From: Zea mays
Lineage: Eukaryota > Streptophyta > Magnoliopsida > Poales > Poaceae
Assembly (NCBI RefSeq): GCF_902167145.1
Contig: NC_050102.1
Location: 5,580,850-5,644,849, forward strand
DNA length: 64,000 nt
Direction of reading: 5' to 3'
The translations under genes and the position numbers were made by a program. Of this stretch, positions 33,271 to 43,735 are shown one piece after another (position 1 is the first letter of the stretch; the number at the start of each line of letters is the position of its first letter). The notes below the pieces were generated by a model. That model was given only the letters and a program-made list of their open reading frames with translations, was not told the origin of the DNA and searched no databases.

Positions 33271-33775
33271 TGAAGGAACAGAAAAAAAATTTGCAGCAGT
33301 TTATATTTAGTTTTGAGTAATCTTGACCGCTTCTGTTACATGTAGTCGACAGTGGTGTTGACAAATGTTGAGACAATTTATCTATGTTGCTTATGTCAAA
33401 TGTTTTTTCGAGAACACTATTTATTTGGTCGAACCAATGTAAGTTAAGTTGTGTGTTGTTGTATTACAAAATAATGAACTCGGCTTTGATAAATGTTTGA
33501 ACAATATTTGTGCCTATTCTATGCTATGTTATATTTTTTAGAAGAAGACATGAATCCTGTACTCAATTGCAATGGTATGTTTACACTTGGTACAAAATAA
33601 GATACATGTTATGGTGTAGCTGGTACACATATTCGATGTATGTAAACACATATGAAGCCGGCTGTCGGGACAAATTTGAAACAACTTAGGTAATTTATTG
33701 GAATACTTAAATAGACGACATGACATTACAAGGACTGAATTGAAGTGCGAACTAAGCAGCTACGACACATTTTTA

Positions 33776-35121
33776 TTACATACTTCCATGGCGAGCCCAC
33801 AAATGCTCGACAAGATCATTTTGAAGTGAGCACGATCTTTCTTGGCGACGAAGATCAAAGTGGTTAATAACCCATTCCGCCCGGCCTTCTCCAATAATTT
33901 GAGATGGTTCAATCCCTGATGTGATGTCTCCGAAATCAATGTTAGCAGCAAAAGGGCCTTCGTCTTCGACAATCATGTTGTGCATGATGATGCAAGCTGT
34001 CATTATCTCTGTCAAACGATTACGATCCCAACCATAAGATGGTCCACGGAGCACCGCCCACCGCGCTTGAAGAACTCCAAAAGCACGCTCAATATCCTTT
34101 CGGCAACTTTCCTGCATCTGAGTGAAATATACTTTCTTTTCCTCGTATGGGTGTCGGATTGCTTTTACAAAAGTAGGCCAGTTGGGGTAAATACCATCAG
34201 CAAGGTAATAATCGAAGTTGTACGCATGACCATTTACTGTGTAATTGACTGGTGGCATTCGACCAGTTGTCATAGGGTCAAATATTGGGGATCGGTGGAG
34301 CACGTTAACGTCATTGTTTGTCCCAGGCATGCCAAAGAAAGCATGCCAAATCCATAGATCATACGATGCTACAACTTCGAGTATCATCGATGCTCTACCA
34401 TTTCGGCCACAAAATTGACCACACCAAGCCGTAGGACAGTTCCTCCACTCCCAGTGCATGCAATCTATGGAACCCAACATGCCAGGAAAACCCCTTGACT
34501 CGTTATTATGCATGATGCATGTAATGTCATCTTGAGTAGGAGTTCGTAAATACCAGCCACTAAAACATGCAATGATTGCGCGACAAAAATGATGAAGGCA
34601 TTCCCTAGCGGTTGATTCCCCAAATTGAATATACTCGTCTACCCCATCAGAAGGTAACCCATAAGCAAGTATCCGCATTGCCGCACAAACTTTTTGTAAT
34701 GGACCTAGTCCGGGCATACCAGTTGCGTCTACCCTTTGTGTAAAGTAAGTATCGTGCGGTTGAAGACCTTGCAGAATGCGGAGAAACAATGGCCTACTCA
34801 TGCGGAACCTAAGAAATTTGCATTGGTTATTTGTGAATAGTTGAACAAATGATAACCTATGACAATAATATGAAGTGCGTACCTTCTACGAAACACATGG
34901 GGTGGATACACTGGGTTCGCGCCGAAGTAGTGATGTTGGATGAGGTTTTCTCCAGCAAAATGATCTCTGTGAATGACACGACGAGGTAAACCCGACCGTC
35001 GTCGGTGATGGTGTTGAGCTGCAATGTTGAGGGTGAGTAGGTTGACAAGCAAAAGAGTTTCGTCCTCACTATCACTCGAATCACTCGAAGCAGAATCATC
35101 TTCCATATGACTATGAGACAT
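33776..35121 (-). CDS. Pong-like DDE transposase, apparently intact
   Basis: ATG 35121 (MSHSHMEDDSASSDSSDSED). Exon 1 is 35121-34883, intron 34882-34809 (74 bp, GT-AG), exon 2 34808-33776. Together they make 1272 nt, 423 residues plus stop, with no lesion seen. The N-terminus has HRRRSGLPRRVIHRDHFAGE and, across the splice, RRRFRMSRPLFLRILQGL, both typical of Pong/Ping transposases. Catalytic residues are visible in GMLGSIDCMHWEWRNCP (Asp), GMPGTNNDVNVLHRSPIF (Asp) and DIERAFGVLQARWAVLRGP (Glu). LADGIYPNWPTFVKAI and TACIIMHNMIVEDE are also diagnostic. It acts in the nucleus, cutting the element at TAA/TTA. It is convergent with ORF1, with about 500 bp between their stops. Confidence 0.9.
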
Positions 35122-35767
35122 ACTGAACTATGGCTAACTTGATGAACTCAGAAGAATGGGCGTACATTATGGTAGAGATTGATTGCATATATATAGGGGA
35201 GACCAAAGTGGCTTCAGGGGGAAGCTGGGGGCTTGCATTGAAAGCCAACCGTGGCTTCCTTTGAAAGCCAATGGTGCCTTTCTTTGTAAGGCACTCGTGG
35301 CTTCGTCCGTACGACTCGACGGTTTTTGTTGCAACGTAAGTGTCGTTCATTATATTCCGTCCCAATATATATAAAAAATTATGGCATACCACAATTGTTA
35401 AGTAATGTTTGCATTTACCAATTAAATGTTAAATCAAATGATGTATGCATTTTTCAATTAAATGATAAATTATTTGATTTTTTCTATATTATGCGTAATT
35501 TATGAGAACTAATTAAATATATATTTTTTGTTAAAAAGTACGAGATGTTTAAGCCTAACGTGTTAACATAAAATAATATAAATAAAAAATGAAGTTGGTT
35601 ATGTTAGTTATAGGGAAATGTATATTTAATGAGTAGAGGGATATGTAGGGTAAAATTTAGGGGGAACGGTTGCAGGACGAGTGAATATAGGGGAGGGAAT
35701 CTTGCTGACGTGGCTGCATAGTAAGATTTAGGGGGGAAAATTTCGGGGGAACGCCTGCGGACAACCT

Positions 35768-35865
35768 AAGGGAGAAGAAGAAAGAAGAGGAGAAAGAGAG
35801 GAGGGGAGAAAGAAGAAGGGAGAGGAAGGAAGAAGAGGAAAGAGAGAGAGGAAGGAAGAAGAAGG
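35768..35865 (+). repeat. 98-nt uninterrupted purine tract
   Basis: Every base from 35768 to 35865 is A or G, in GAAGAAG/GGAGAGG-like words. It lies just outside the right end of the Pong-like element, within the CAGTGG-ended unit. Confidence 0.9.
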
Positions 35866-35946
35866 TGAAGAGAAAAAAGGAAGATTATGAGGAAAAAAAG
35901 ATAGCTAGCTTCTAGCTCCTTGCCATAGATCCTGGATCCGCCACTG

Positions 35947-36744
<798 letters not shown>

Positions 36745-36765
36745 CACTACCGGAATCAACGGTTT

Positions 36766-37160
36766 TGCCGAGTGCCTGGAGCACTCGCACTCGACAAAGA
36801 GGGCTTGGCACACAGTATATCGGCAAAACTTTCTTTGTCGAGTACTTTTTCTCGGGCACTCGGCAAAGACTTTACCGAGTGCCAGGAAGTACTCGGCAAA
36901 AAAGCCGTCGTCACGGCGCCGGACGACGGAGACGGCGTCTTTACCGAGTGTCATATGTGACACTCGGCAAAAGATGTCTCCTAATACACTCGGCAAAGAA
37001 GTTACCTTTGCCGAGTGTATTTCGGCCAGCACTCGGCAAAGAATCCGTCAGCGGGTCCCCATGTCAGGTTCTTTGCCGAGTGCTTTATATAGCACTAGGC
37101 AAAGCGTGCCTCTTTGCCGAGTGTCAGGGCCACTACACTCGGCAAAGAACCTATATATGT
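36766..37160. repeat. CACTA left subterminal repeats
   Basis: At least ten copies of TTTGCCGAGTG or its complement CACTCGGCAAA occur within about 400 bp, in both orientations. Open frames through this block arise from the repeats and are not genes. Confidence 0.9.
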
Positions 37161-37164
37161 AGAG

Positions 37165-37329
37165 GTTGTGATAAAAATTTGAGAATGTTTCGAAAAAGTT
37201 GTGACGTACTATGTGTAGAAACCTAGGAGAACTACATTAAAACTCTATGATTTCATGTGTAGTTCTCCTAGGTTTCTACACATAGTACGTCACAACTTTC
37301 TCAAAACATTCTCAAATTTTTATCACAAC
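37165..37329. repeat. 72-bp inverted repeat with 21-nt loop inside the CACTA left arm
   Basis: Arm 37165-37236 pairs with 37258-37329 at 70 of 72 positions (mismatches near the TTTCGAAAAAG/TTTTGAGAAAG segment). A transcript through it would fold into a long, near-perfect hairpin. Confidence 0.95.
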
Positions 37330-37618
37330 TAGCTTCTACATATGATACCATAACACGTGGACAAGTTTTATGTTTTTTGACTTTGTTTGTGTTTTATACA
37401 ATTTTTAAACATGTGGATGGCAAGTTCACGGTCATGTTTAGTGAGCACGTTGCTCGAAGTTTCCAGTCCGCTCCTGAAATCGGTAGTAACTTGTTCTAAA
37501 TAGCATGGGTATCATTTTTGCATGCACGGTTTTCCAAGTTTCGAGTGACTTGCAGTTTAAATCTGAATTTTCTGAAGAAATTCAAATAAACGAACTAGAT
37601 CTACTAGCTATTGAAAAC

Positions 37619-38466
37619 TGATAGTCGCCTAGAGGGGGGTGAATAGGGCGAAACTGAAATTTACAAATATAAACACAACTACAAGCCGGGTTAGCGTTAG
37701 AAACAAAACTGAGTCCGCAAGAGAGGGCGTGAAAACAAATCGAAAGCGAATAATGAAGTGTGACACGCGAATTTGTTTTACCGAGGTTCGGTTCTCTCAA
37801 ACCTACTCCCCGTTGAGGAGGCCACAAAGGCCGGGTCTCTTTCAACCCTTCCCTCTCTCAAACAGTCCCTCGGACCGAGTGAGCTTCTCTTCTCAAATCA
37901 CTTGGGAATCAAACTTCCCGCAAGGACCACCACACAATTGGTGTCTCTTGCCTCAATTACAAGTGAGTGTTTGATCACAAGAAAGAATGTCAAAGAAAAG
38001 AAGCGATCCAAGCGCAAGAGCTCAAATGAACACTACAAATCACTCTCTCTAGTCACTAAGGCTTTGTGTGGAGTTTGGAGAGGATTTGATCTCTTTTGGT
38101 GTGCTTTGCAATGAATGCTAGCTCTTGTATAGTGGTTGGAAGCTGGAAAACTTGGATGCAATGAATGGTGGGGTGGTTGGGGTATTTATAGCCCCAACCA
38201 CCAAACATGACCGTTGGTGGAGGCTGTCTGTCGTATGGTGCACCGGACAGTCCGGTGCACACCGGACATGTCCGGTGCGCCAGCCACGTCACCAAAGCCG
38301 TTGCGATTCGACCGTTGGAGTTCTGACTTCTGGGCCCACCTGGATGTCCGGTGGCGCACCGGACATGTACTGTAGATTGTCCGGTGCGCCAGTATGGGCG
38401 TGCCTGACGCCTGCGCGCTCTGGCGCGCATTAATTGCTGTTGCAGGCGACCGTTGGCGCGAAGTAG
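37619..38466 (-). repeat. Sirevirus A left LTR, first part
   Basis: 848 bp up to the AGTAG target copy (38462-38466) of element B. The rest of this LTR is at 47426-47888. Together they make 1311 bp against 1312 bp for the right LTR. Confidence 0.93.
38183..38190 (-). promoter_or_regulatory. TATA box in Sirevirus A left LTR
   Basis: Minus strand TATAAATA in the context GGGGCTATAAATACCCC, matched at 55276-55283 in the right LTR. Confidence 0.55.
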
Positions 38467-39054
38467 TGAGAGCACCTAGAGGGGGGGGGGTGAATAGGTG
38501 ATCCTGTAAATCTTCAAAACTTAAGCCACAAAACTTTGATTAAGTGTTAGCACAGTTAACGCCAAGTGGCTAGAGCGAAGATCTTGCACAATATGATAAT
38601 CACAAGAAGATCAACACAGAGAGGACACGGTGATTTATCCCGTGGTTCGGCCAAGTACAAAACTTGCCTACTCCACGTTGTGGCGTCCCAACGGACGAGA
38701 GTTGCACTCAACTCCTCTCAAGTGATCCAATGATCAACTTGAATACCACAGTGTTATGCTTTTCTTCTCAATATCCCGTTTGCGAGGAATCTCCACAACT
38801 TGGAGCCTCTCGCCCTTACACTTGAGATTCACAAAGAATTACGGAGTAAGGAAGGAATGAGCAACGCACACAAGACTTCAAAAGATCAGAGCAACAACAC
38901 GCACGCAAGTCGCACAAAGAGCTCGCAACACAACTCAAGAACTCCACAAGAGCTCTATATGCTATCACAATGAAACGAACGCGTGAGATTGACGTCTTGG
39001 TGCTTAGAAGTGTTGTAGGAATGCTTGGGTTTCTCCTCCATGCGACAAGGGGTC

Positions 39055-39063
39055 CCTTTTATA
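39055..39063 (-). promoter_or_regulatory. TATA box in Sirevirus B left LTR
   Basis: Minus strand TATAAAAGG in the context GGGGCTATAAAAGGGACC. The copy in the right LTR is at 46751-46759. Confidence 0.6.
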
Positions 39064-39130
39064 GCCCCAAGGCAGCTAGGAGCCGTTGGGAACAAATCTG
39101 GAAGGCCATCTTTGCCTTCAGTCTCGTGGC

Positions 39131-39492
39131 GCACCGGACAGTCCGGTGCACACCGGACACTGTCCGGTGCCCGATTTTTTTCCATAAAAAGCGCATCCGA
39201 CCGTTGCTGTCTGATGCAGATCTGCGCACCGTTGGCGCACCGGACATGTCCGGTGCACACCGGACAGTCTGGTGTACCTTTCCGACCGTTGGCTCGGCCA
39301 CGTGTCGCGCGCCGATCGCGCGGCCGACCGTTGGCCCGGCCGACCGTTGGCTCACCGGACAGTCCGGTGCACACCGGACAGTCCGGTGAATTTTAGCCGA
39401 AGTCGCCGGAGAAAAACCCGAGAGCGGTTGGTTTGCTCCGCGCTGGTCTGGCGCACCGGACACTGTCCGGTGCACACCGGACAGTCCGGTGC
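39131..39492. repeat. Palindrome cluster in Sirevirus B LTR
   Basis: Multiple palindromes of the type CACCGGAC-N(1-3)-GTCCGGTG, often as pairs separated by CA. They lie just upstream of the TATA box in element orientation. The same cluster is in the right LTR (46826-47172). Such palindromes are a conserved Sirevirus feature. Confidence 0.9.
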
Positions 39493-39740
39493 CCCAGCCC
39501 GAAACAGCCTTTGGCTGTACACAGCCACTCTTCCACTTCTTTTCTTTTCTGCTTCTTCCTGTTTCTAACACTTAGACAAGATATTAGTACACAAAACCAA
39601 TGTACTAAGGCTTAGAAACATACCTTTACTTGTGATTTGCACTTTGTTCAACCATGGGCATATTTTCACATTTAAGCACTTGTGTTTGCACTCAATCACC
39701 AAAATACTTAGAAATGGCCCAAAGGCACATTTCCCTTTCA

Positions 39741-40521
39741 ATCTCCCCCTTTTTGGTGATTTATGCCAACACAACATAAGGCAACTAGAACAAGTGCAAA
39801 ATCACTTCAAATAGAATAAATTTGAGTTCTATTCAATTTTGACATATATGGATCATCCTTTGCCACCACTTGGTTTGTTTTTGCAAATCAAACTCAAATC
39901 TCTATCTCTAAGTCAAACACACATGTTGAAGCATAAAGAGAGTCATTCCAAAAGAGACTGATCAAAGATTTCAAAAACTCCCCCTATATCCCATAATACT
40001 TCTCCCCACAAGAAGCCAACTTTTGACAAAAGAGACAATACGAGAGTTTTGACAAAACAAAAGCTCTACTCTACTATTTTCAAATCTCTCAAGAGGTAGC
40101 TGATCCATTTATTGCTTTGGCCTTTATTTTCTCCCCCTTTGGCATCAAGCACCAAAACGGGATCAATTTTGGCCCTTTAACCCCATTGCCTCACCAAAAT
40201 CTTCAATTAAGAGCAAATGGCAATAAGAGTTCATGAGATGAACTTGGAATTAGTTACCCTCTCATCGGAGTGCAGTGGAAGTCTTTCATGGTCCAAGTCC
40301 ACCTTTTCCCTTTCAATTCTCCTTCGAGACTAAATCAAGCAAACTCAAGCATATGGTTAGTCTCAAAGGGTCAAGTTGTAACACATCTCCCCCTAAACAT
40401 GTGCATCACTTTGCAACGGACTTGTGAGGTCCAGGGAGGGTTTGTACAACTTGAGCACCATAATAAGCAACAAAATGCAGAATGAACATGATCAAAGGCA
40501 TAAGCACATGTATGCTACAAT
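39741..40521 (-). other. Sirevirus B region between pol and 3' LTR with repeated polypurine motifs
   Basis: No gene, and no env-like frame. The polypurine motif AGGGGGAG (CTCCCCCT on the plus strand) occurs at 39743-39750 against the LTR and again at 39978-39985, 40131-40138 and 40387-40394. The copy at the LTR edge is the likely functional PPT. Confidence 0.8.
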
Positions 40522-43500
40522 TCAATCCAGGTTCCACGAATCTAAGACATTTAGCTCACTACGCAGCCTGCAAAAGGTCTTCTCATCTAGAGGTTTGGTA
40601 AAGATATCGGCTAGCTGGTTCTCGGTGCTAACATGAAACACTTCGATATCTCCCTTTTGCTGGTGGTCTCTCAGAAAGTGATGCCGGATGTCTATGTGCT
40701 TTGTGCGGCTGTGCTCAACAGGATTTTCCGCCATGCGGATAGCACTCTCATTATCACATAGGAGTGGGACTTTGCTCAGATTGTAGCCAAAGTCCCTGAG
40801 GGTTTGCCTCATCCAAAGTAGTTGCGCGCAACACTGTCCTGCGGCAACATACTCGGCCTCAGCGGTGGATAGGGCAACGGATGTTTGTTTCTTAGAGTTC
40901 CATGACACCAGGGACCTTCCTAAGAATTGGCACGTCCCTGATGTACTCTTCCTATCGACCTTACATCCAGCATAGTCGGAGTCTGAGTATCCAACTAAGT
41001 CAAAGGTAGACCCCTTTGGATACCAGAGCCCGAAGCAAGGCGTAGCCACTAAATATCTAAGGATTCGCTTCACTGCCACTAAGTGACACTCCTTAGGATC
41101 GGATTGAAATCTAGCACACATGCATACGCTAAGCATAATATCCGGTCTACTAGCACATAAATAAAGTAAAGACCCTATCATTGACCGGTATGCTTTTTGA
41201 TCAACGGACTTACCACCTTTGTTGAGGTCGGTGTGTCCGTCGGTTCCCATCGGCGTCTTTGCGGGCTTGGCGTCCTTCATCCCAAACCGCTTCAACAAAT
41301 CTTGCGTATACTTCGTTTGAGAGATGAAGGTGCCGTCCTTGAGTTGCTTCACTTGGAACCCAAGGAAGTAGTTCAACTCGCCCATCATTGACATCTCGAA
41401 TTTCTGCGTCATCACCCTGCTAAACTCTTCACAAGACCTTTGATTAGTAGAACCAAATATTATGTCATCGACATAAATTTGGCACACAAACAAATCACCA
41501 TCACATGTCTTAGTGAAAAGAGTTGGATCGGCTTTCCCAACCTTGAAAGCATTAACAATTAGAAAGTCTCTAAGGCATTCATACCATGCTCTTGGGGCTT
41601 GCTTAAGTCCATAGAGCGCCTTAGAGAGCTTACACACGTGGTCGGGGTACCGTTCATCCTCGAAGCCAGGGGGTTGCTCCACGTACACCTCCTCCTTGAT
41701 TGGCCCGTTGAGGAAAGCGCTCTTCACATCCATTTGGTACAACCTGAAAGAATGATGAGCGGCATATGCTAGCAAGATACGAATTGATTCTAGCCTAGCC
41801 ACAGGAGCAAAAGTCTCCTCGAAATCCAAACCTGCGACTTGGGCATAACCTTTTGCCACAAGTCGAGCCTTGTTCCTCGTCACCACTCCGTGCTCGTCTT
41901 GTTTGTTGCGGAACACCCACTTGGTTCCCACAACATTTTGCTTCGGACGAGGCACCAGTGTCCAAACTTCATTCCTCTTGAAGTTGTTAAGCTCCTGTTG
42001 CATGGCCAACACCCAGTCCGGATCTAGCAAGGCCTCTTCTATCCTGAAAGGCTCAATAGAGGAGACAAAAGAGTAATGTTCACAAAAATTAACTAATCGA
42101 GATCGAGTAGTTACTCCCTTGCTAATGTCACCCAGAATTTGGTCGACGGGATGATCCCTTTGAATCATCGCTCGAACTTGGGTTGGAGGTGCCGGTTCCG
42201 CTTCTTCCTCCATCACATGATCATCTTGTGCTCCCCCTTGATCACTCGCCTCCTGTTGATGAACCTGTTCATCGTCTTGAGTTGGCGGATGCACCATGGT
42301 TGAGGAAGAAGGTTGATCTCGTTCATCTTGTTCCTGTGGCCGCACTTCTCCAATCGCCATGGTTCGTATAGCGGCCGTCGGAACATCTTCTTCATCTACA
42401 TCATCACAATCAACAACTTGCTCTCTTGGAGAGCCATTAGTCTCATCAAATACAACGTCGCTAGAGACTTCAACCAAACCCGATGATTTGTTGAAGACTC
42501 TATACGCCTTTGTATTTGAGTCATAACCTAATAAAAACCCTTCTACAGCTTTGGGAGCAAACTTAGAATTTCTACCCTTCTTCACTAGAATGTAGCATTT
42601 ACTCCCAAATACACGAAAGTACGATACATTGGGTTTGTTACCGGTTAGTAGCTCATACGACGTCTTCTTGAGGAGGCGATGAAGGTAGACCCTGTTGGTG
42701 GCGTGGCAAGCCGTGTTCACGGCTTCCGTCCAAAAGCACTCGGGGGTCTTGAACTCTCCTAGCATCGTCCTCGCCATGTCGATGAGCGTCCTGTTCTTCC
42801 TCTCTACCACACCATTTTGCTGTGGTGTGTAGGGAGCGGAGAACTCGTGCTTGATCCCTTCCTCTTCAAGGAACTCCTCCACTTGAAGGTTCTTGAACTC
42901 GGATCCGTTGTCGCTCCTTATCTTCTTCACTTTGAGCTCAAACTCATTTTGAGCTCTCCTGAGGAAGCGTTTGAGGGTCCCTTGGGTTTCGGACTTTTCC
43001 TGCAAAAAGAACACCCAAGTGAAGTGGGAAAAGTCATCAACAATAACTAAACCATACTTACTTCCTCCTATGCTCAGATAGGCGACGGGTCCGAAGAGGT
43101 CCATATGCAGCATCTCCAAGGGTCTTGATGTCGTCATCACATTTTTGGTGTGATGAGAGCCTCCCACCTGTTTCCCTGCTTGACAAGCTGCACAAGGTCT
43201 ATCTTTTTCGAATTGAACATTAGTTAGACCTATCACGTGTTCTTCCTTTAGAAGCTTATGGAGGTTCTTCATCCCCACATGTGCTAAGCAGCGATGCCAC
43301 AGCCAGCCCATGCTAGTCTTAGCTATTAAGCATGCATCTAGACCGGCCTCTTCTTTTGCAAAATCAACTAAATAAAGTTTGCCGTCTAATACACCCTTAA
43401 AAGCTAGTGAACCATCACTTCTTCTAAAGACAGACACATCTACATTTGTGAATAGACAGTTATACCCCATATTACATAATTGACTGACAGATAGCAAATT

Positions 43501-43728
43501 ATATCCAAGCGACTCAACTAAAAACACATTAGATATGGAGTGCTCGTTAGAAATTGCAATTTTACCTAAACCTTTTACCTTGCCTTGATTCCCATCACCG
43601 AATATAATTGAATCTTGGGAATCTTTATTTTTGACGTAGGAGGTGAACATTTTCTTCTCCCCCGTCATATGGTTTGTGCATCCGCTGTCGATAATCCAGC
43701 TTGAACCCCCGGATGCATAAACCTGCAA
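40522..43728 (-). CDS. Sirevirus B pol polyprotein (protease, integrase, RT, RNase H)
   Basis: 1068 codons, no lesions. Protease active site [13 protein letters not shown] lies at residues 10-22. Integrase follows, with a zinc motif around [15 protein letters not shown] and CAAC, then catalytic Asp in [11 protein letters not shown], Asp in [11 protein letters not shown] and Glu in [12 protein letters not shown]. Reverse transcriptase has [33 protein letters not shown] and the catalytic [11 protein letters not shown]. RNase H has [31 protein letters not shown] and [13 protein letters not shown]. The order PR-INT-RT-RNH defines Ty1/copia. The frame is +1 relative to gag and no ATG fits its start, since the open frame begins near TTGCAGGTTTATGC. 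Expression must therefore involve frameshifting or splicing. Confidence 0.95.
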   Translation of the reverse strand: MQVYASGGSSWIIDSGCTNHMTGEKKMFTSYVKNKDSQDSIIFGDGNQGKVKGLGKIAISNEHSISNVFLVESLGYNLLSVSQLCNMGYNCLFTNVDVSVFRRSDGSLAFKGVLDGKLYLVDFAKEEAGLDACLIAKTSMGWLWHRCLAHVGMKNLHKLLKEEHVIGLTNVQFEKDRPCAACQAGKQVGGSHHTKNVMTTSRPLEMLHMDLFGPVAYLSIGGSKYGLVIVDDFSHFTWVFFLQEKSETQGTLKRFLRRAQNEFELKVKKIRSDNGSEFKNLQVEEFLEEEGIKHEFSAPYTPQQNGVVERKNRTLIDMARTMLGEFKTPECFWTEAVNTACHATNRVYLHRLLKKTSYELLTGNKPNVSYFRVFGSKCYILVKKGRNSKFAPKAVEGFLLGYDSNTKAYRVFNKSSGLVEVSSDVVFDETNGSPREQVVDCDDVDEEDVPTAAIRTMAIGEVRPQEQDERDQPSSSTMVHPPTQDDEQVHQQEASDQGGAQDDHVMEEEAEPAPPTQVRAMIQRDHPVDQILGDISKGVTTRSRLVNFCEHYSFVSSIEPFRIEEALLDPDWVLAMQQELNNFKRNEVWTLVPRPKQNVVGTKWVFRNKQDEHGVVTRNKARLVAKGYAQVAGLDFEETFAPVARLESIRILLAYAAHHSFRLYQMDVKSAFLNGPIKEEVYVEQPPGFEDERYPDHVCKLSKALYGLKQAPRAWYECLRDFLIVNAFKVGKADPTLFTKTCDGDLFVCQIYVDDIIFGSTNQRSCEEFSRVMTQKFEMSMMGELNYFLGFQVKQLKDGTFISQTKYTQDLLKRFGMKDAKPAKTPMGTDGHTDLNKGGKSVDQKAYRSMIGSLLYLCASRPDIMLSVCMCARFQSDPKECHLVAVKRILRYLVATPCFGLWYPKGSTFDLVGYSDSDYAGCKVDRKSTSGTCQFLGRSLVSWNSKKQTSVALSTAEAEYVAAGQCCAQLLWMRQTLRDFGYNLSKVPLLCDNESAIRMAENPVEHSRTKHIDIRHHFLRDHQQKGDIEVFHVSTENQLADIFTKPLDEKTFCRLRSELNVLDSWNLD

Positions 43729-43735
43729 GGCAAAT

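Larger units (their letters stand above)
29212..35766. mobile_element. Pong-like PIF/Harbinger element with three ORFs
   Basis: The right end, read inward, is GGTTGTCCGCAGGCGTTCC, flanked by TAA at 35767-35769. The left end GACTGACTGCAACGCTCC at 29212 follows TAA at 29209-29211. The two ends agree only loosely (about two thirds of positions), so the left boundary is tentative. Contents are unambiguous: a Pong-type transposase on the minus strand and an ORF1 with a NAM-associated C-terminus on the plus strand, convergent. An additional 130-codon ORF lies ahead of ORF1. Rice Pong has both genes in the same direction, so the convergent order is a difference worth noting. Confidence 0.6.
29135..35946. 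mobile_element. Small element with CAGTGGYGGATCCA ends, enlarged by a Pong-like insertion
   Basis: CAGTGGTGGATCCA at 29135 and the complement of CAGTGGCGGATCCA ending at 35946 form 14-bp inverted ends with one mismatch. Without the Pong-like element the unit is about 255 bp, MITE-sized. I could not find a convincing 8-bp target duplication (flanks TTACTGAA and CTATTAAT), so the superfamily (hAT-like by its CAGTGG start) is uncertain. Confidence 0.4.
38467..39740 (-). repeat. Sirevirus B left LTR (3' LTR), 1274 bp
   Basis: 18 bp longer than the right LTR. This is explained by one extra 16-bp GGCCGACCGTTGG-type unit near 39315-39345 and two more G in the G-run at 38481-38490. Confidence 0.95.

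Noticed and set aside
36765..37226. Frames of 60-153 codons through the CACTA arm with repeated TRQR/ALGK-like peptides
   Set aside because: The peptides are translations of the CTCGGCAAAG subterminal repeats, not a gene.
38125..39571. Frames rich in APDMSGVHRTVR-like peptides in the Sirevirus LTRs (also at 46651-47251 and 55149-55868)
   Set aside because: They are translations of the CACCGGACAGTCCGGTG palindromes on both strands.
39741..40521. Search for an env-like gene between pol and 3' LTR of the Sireviruses
   Set aside because: No frame longer than about 70 codons and no membrane segment or signal peptide in either element.
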